In this document: positions 6,114-8,017 of the stretch, piece after piece
Position numbering within the stretch: the stretch's first letter is position 1
How the letters are laid out: every line of letters starts with the position of its first letter
NCBI GenBank assembly: GCA_017537905.1
Contig: JAFYJX010000051.1
Span: 1-8,017 of the forward strand
Source of the DNA: Clostridiales bacterium
Lineage (GTDB): Bacteria; Bacillota_A; Clostridia; Saccharofermentanales; Saccharofermentanaceae
DNA length: 8,017 nt
Direction: 5' to 3'
The notes under the pieces: model-generated
What the model saw: the letters and a program-made list of their open reading frames with translations, nothing else
Database searches by the model: none
What the model was told of the DNA's origin: nothing
Program-made: the position numbers and the translations under genes

Positions 6114-6120
6114 TTGGAAT

Positions 6121-7869
6121 ATGGCAAACCAGTACAGAGACAGGATCATCAGCTCACTGTCCGAGAAGGACGTTGGAACCGAACTTAAGGTATGCGGCTG
6201 GATCGAGAACATCAGAGACCACGGCGGCGTTTCTTTCATCGACTTGAGAGACATGTACGGCACGCTGCAGGTCGTTATGCGTGACACATCACTTCTTGAC
6301 GGACTCGTTAAAGAAGAGTGCATCTCTATCGAAGGTAAGATCGAGCACAGAGACGAAGAGACATATAACCCCAAGATCGCTACAGGTACGATCGAACTTG
6401 AGGCTCACAAGGTTGAGGTTCTGGGTAAGGTTTACAGCCAGCTTCCTTTCGAGATCATGACATCCAAGGAGATCAGAGAGGACGTTAGACTTAAGTACCG
6501 CTATCTTGACCTCAGAAACCAGAAGGTTAAGGACAACATCATCTTCAGATCCAACGTTATCGCGTTCCTGAGACAGAAGATGACTGAGATGGGCTTTTTG
6601 GAGATCCAGACTCCTATCCTTACTTCATCTTCACCTGAGGGCGCAAGAGACTACATCGTTCCTTCCAGAAAGTGGAAGGGCAAGTTCTATGCGCTTCCGC
6701 AGGCACCCCAGCAGTTTAAGCAGCTCCTGATGGTTTCAGGATTCGATAAGTATTTCCAGATCGCTCCCTGCTTCAGAGATGAGGACGCGAGAGCAGACAG
6801 ATCACCGGGAGAGTTCTACCAGTTAGACTTCGAGATGTCTTTTGCTACACAGGAAGACGTCTTCAGAGCAGGCGAGGAAGTTCTCACTGCAACATTCGAG
6901 AAGTTCGCACCCGAGGGCGCAAAGGTTACACCCGCACCTTATCCGGTAATCTCCTACAAGCAGGCTATGGAAGAGTTCGGCTCAGACAAGCCCGACCTCA
7001 GAAACCCGCTTAGGATCAAGGACGTTACAGAGTTCTTCTCCAGATGCACATTTAAGGCATTCCACGGCAAGACCGTACGTGCTATCAACGTTCACGCTAA
7101 GCTCTCCAAGGGCCAGCACGAGAAGATGCTCAAGTTCGCTCAGGACGACCTCGGAATGGGCGGCCTCGGCTACCTCGAAGTTCTTGAGGACATGAGCTAC
7201 AAGGGACCTATCGACAAGTTTATTCCTGATGACATGAAGGCTGAGCTTAAGGAACTTGCAGGCCTTCAGGCAGGTGATACGATCTTCTTCATCGCTGATA
7301 ACGAAGCACGCGCTAACGAGTGCGCAGGCAAGATCAGAAATGAGTTGGGCGCAAGACTCGACCTCATCGAGAAGAATGCTTTCAGATTCTGCTTCGTCAA
7401 CGACTTCCCTATGTATGAATGGGATACAGAGACAAAGAAGTACATCTTCACTCACAATCCTTTCTCCATGCCTCAGGGCGGCCTCGATGCATTGATGAAC
7501 AAGAAGCCTGAAGAGATCCTCGCTTACCAGTACGACATCGTATGCAACGGAATCGAGCTCTCATCCGGCGCTGTAAGAAACCACGACTTGGACATCATGA
7601 AGAAGGCTTTCGAGATCGCAGGATACTCCGAAGAAGAGCTTAAGACCAAGTTCGGCGCGCTCTACAGTGCATTCCAGTTCGGCGCTCCGCCGCACGCAGG
7701 CATGGCTCCGGGCGTTGACCGTATGATCATGATCCTTCGCGGCGAAGAGAACATCAGAGAAGTCATCGCATTCCCTATGAACGGTAATGCACAGGATCTC
7801 CTCTGCGGCGCTCCGGGCGAAGTAACCGAGCAGCAACTCCGTGAGACACACATCAAGATCAGACAGTAA
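6121..7869 (+). CDS. aspS: Aspartate--tRNA ligase (bacterial type, with GAD domain)
   Basis: Class II synthetase of 582 residues that charges tRNA-Asp in the cytoplasm; the length is normal for bacterial AspRS (about 590). It has an N-terminal OB-fold anticodon domain (about 15-105) and motif 1 around QTPIL (163-167). Motif 2 is FRDEDARADRSPGEF (218-232). A GAD insertion domain lies at about 290-420. Motif 3 is GMAPGVDRM (527-535), with the class II arginine at 534. The ATG at 6121 follows AAAGGA. The same frame is open from a GTG at 6031, but that lies inside the T-box core and cannot be the start. His34 in RDHGG occupies the position that is Leu in discriminating E. coli-type enzymes. The motif 2 wording RADRSPGEFYQLD and the C-terminal FPMNGNAQDL (551-560) recall alphaproteobacterial AspRS more than that of Bacillus. 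Expression is controlled by the T-box. Confidence 0.96.
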   Translation: MANQYRDRIISSLSEKDVGTELKVCGWIENIRDHGGVSFIDLRDMYGTLQVVMRDTSLLDGLVKEECISIEGKIEHRDEETYNPKIATGTIELEAHKVEVLGKVYSQLPFEIMTSKEIREDVRLKYRYLDLRNQKVKDNIIFRSNVIAFLRQKMTEMGFLEIQTPILTSSSPEGARDYIVPSRKWKGKFYALPQAPQQFKQLLMVSGFDKYFQIAPCFRDEDARADRSPGEFYQLDFEMSFATQEDVFRAGEEVLTATFEKFAPEGAKVTPAPYPVISYKQAMEEFGSDKPDLRNPLRIKDVTEFFSRCTFKAFHGKTVRAINVHAKLSKGQHEKMLKFAQDDLGMGGLGYLEVLEDMSYKGPIDKFIPDDMKAELKELAGLQAGDTIFFIADNEARANECAGKIRNELGARLDLIEKNAFRFCFVNDFPMYEWDTETKKYIFTHNPFSMPQGGLDALMNKKPEEILAYQYDIVCNGIELSSGAVRNHDLDIMKKAFEIAGYSEEELKTKFGALYSAFQFGAPPHAGMAPGVDRMIMILRGEENIREVIAFPMNGNAQDLLCGAPGEVTEQQLRETHIKIRQ

Positions 7870-8017
7870 TGAAAGTATATTTCCTGACATTAGGATGCAG
7901 AGTTAACCAATATGAGACAGATGCCGCAAGGCGTCTGTTTCTTGATAATGGGCACGAAAATGCCGACTCCCCGGAAGACGCTGACGTATGTATCGTCAAC
8001 ACCTGTTCGGTAACGGG
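7869..8017 (+). CDS. mtaB: MtaB-like tRNA methylthiotransferase, 5' part only
   Basis: The first 49 codons of a radical-SAM methylthiotransferase; the gene continues beyond the window. The N-terminal UPF0004 domain starts with MKVYFLTLGCRVNQYET, the pattern of MtaB (YqeV), which adds a methylthio group to t6A37 in ANN-decoding tRNAs to give ms2t6A. C10 (LGCRVNQYE) and C46 (VNTCSVT) are the first two of three conserved cysteines expected to bind the auxiliary Fe-S cluster. The third, and the CxxxCxxC radical-SAM motif, would lie outside the window. The ATG overlaps the aspS stop (TAATG), and no clear ribosome binding site is seen, which points to translational coupling and co-transcription with aspS. 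MiaB or RimO are less likely because the LGCKVNQYE-type start is characteristic of MtaB. Confidence 0.88.
   Translation, partial: MKVYFLTLGCRVNQYETDAARRLFLDNGHENADSPEDADVCIVNTCSVT

Noticed and set aside
6031..6120. GTG start extending AspRS by 30 residues
   Set aside because: The GTG is part of the conserved T-box core, and the extension would cover the antiterminator, the terminator and the true ribosome binding site.

Overview
The window looks like chromosomal DNA of a low-GC-type Gram-positive bacterium of the class Clostridia. The pointers are strong GGAGG-type ribosome binding sites, a T-box tRNA-sensing leader in front of aspS, a secG-rnr gene pair, and intrinsic terminators ending in T-runs. 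Codon use is moderately GC-rich with many AAG, GAC and GGC codons. I cannot name the genus from sequence alone. Every gene seen lies on the + strand.

Layout: bases 1-137 hold four hairpins in a row that resemble the right end (omega RNA region) of an IS200/IS605-type element whose body would lie to the left. A short AT-rich promoter region then leads to a complete P-type Ca2+-ATPase gene (292-3078). After a 115-base gap with small hairpins and a probable promoter comes secG (3194-3445), closed by a strong intrinsic terminator (3468-3499). The next 230 bases carry a 61-bp tandem repeat rich in A-tracts. Then comes rnr (3728-5809), coding for a compact RNase R that lacks the usual N-terminal helix-turn-helix and first cold-shock domain. 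Immediately behind rnr are a TTGACA promoter overlapped by a perfect 10-bp inverted repeat and a complete Asp-type T-box riboswitch (5874-6095). These precede aspS (6121-7869). The final 149 bases start a radical-SAM tRNA methylthiotransferase (mtaB), whose ATG overlaps the aspS stop.

Functional reading: these are mostly housekeeping genes for ion homeostasis, protein export, RNA turnover and translation. The most informative part is the regulatory DNA between rnr and aspS. Uncharged tRNA is expected to favour the antiterminator at 6027-6062 over the terminator at 6055-6095, raising aspS and probably mtaB expression. rnr has no terminator of its own, so the T-box terminator probably also ends rnr transcripts. 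The AspRS carries a histidine at the position linked to non-discriminating enzymes, and the specifier region reads AAU-GAC-GAA, so its tRNA specificity deserves a check. I saw no wholly new multi-gene system. The unusual items are the 61-bp repeats, the promoter palindrome, the trimmed RNase R and the possible dual tRNA sensing.
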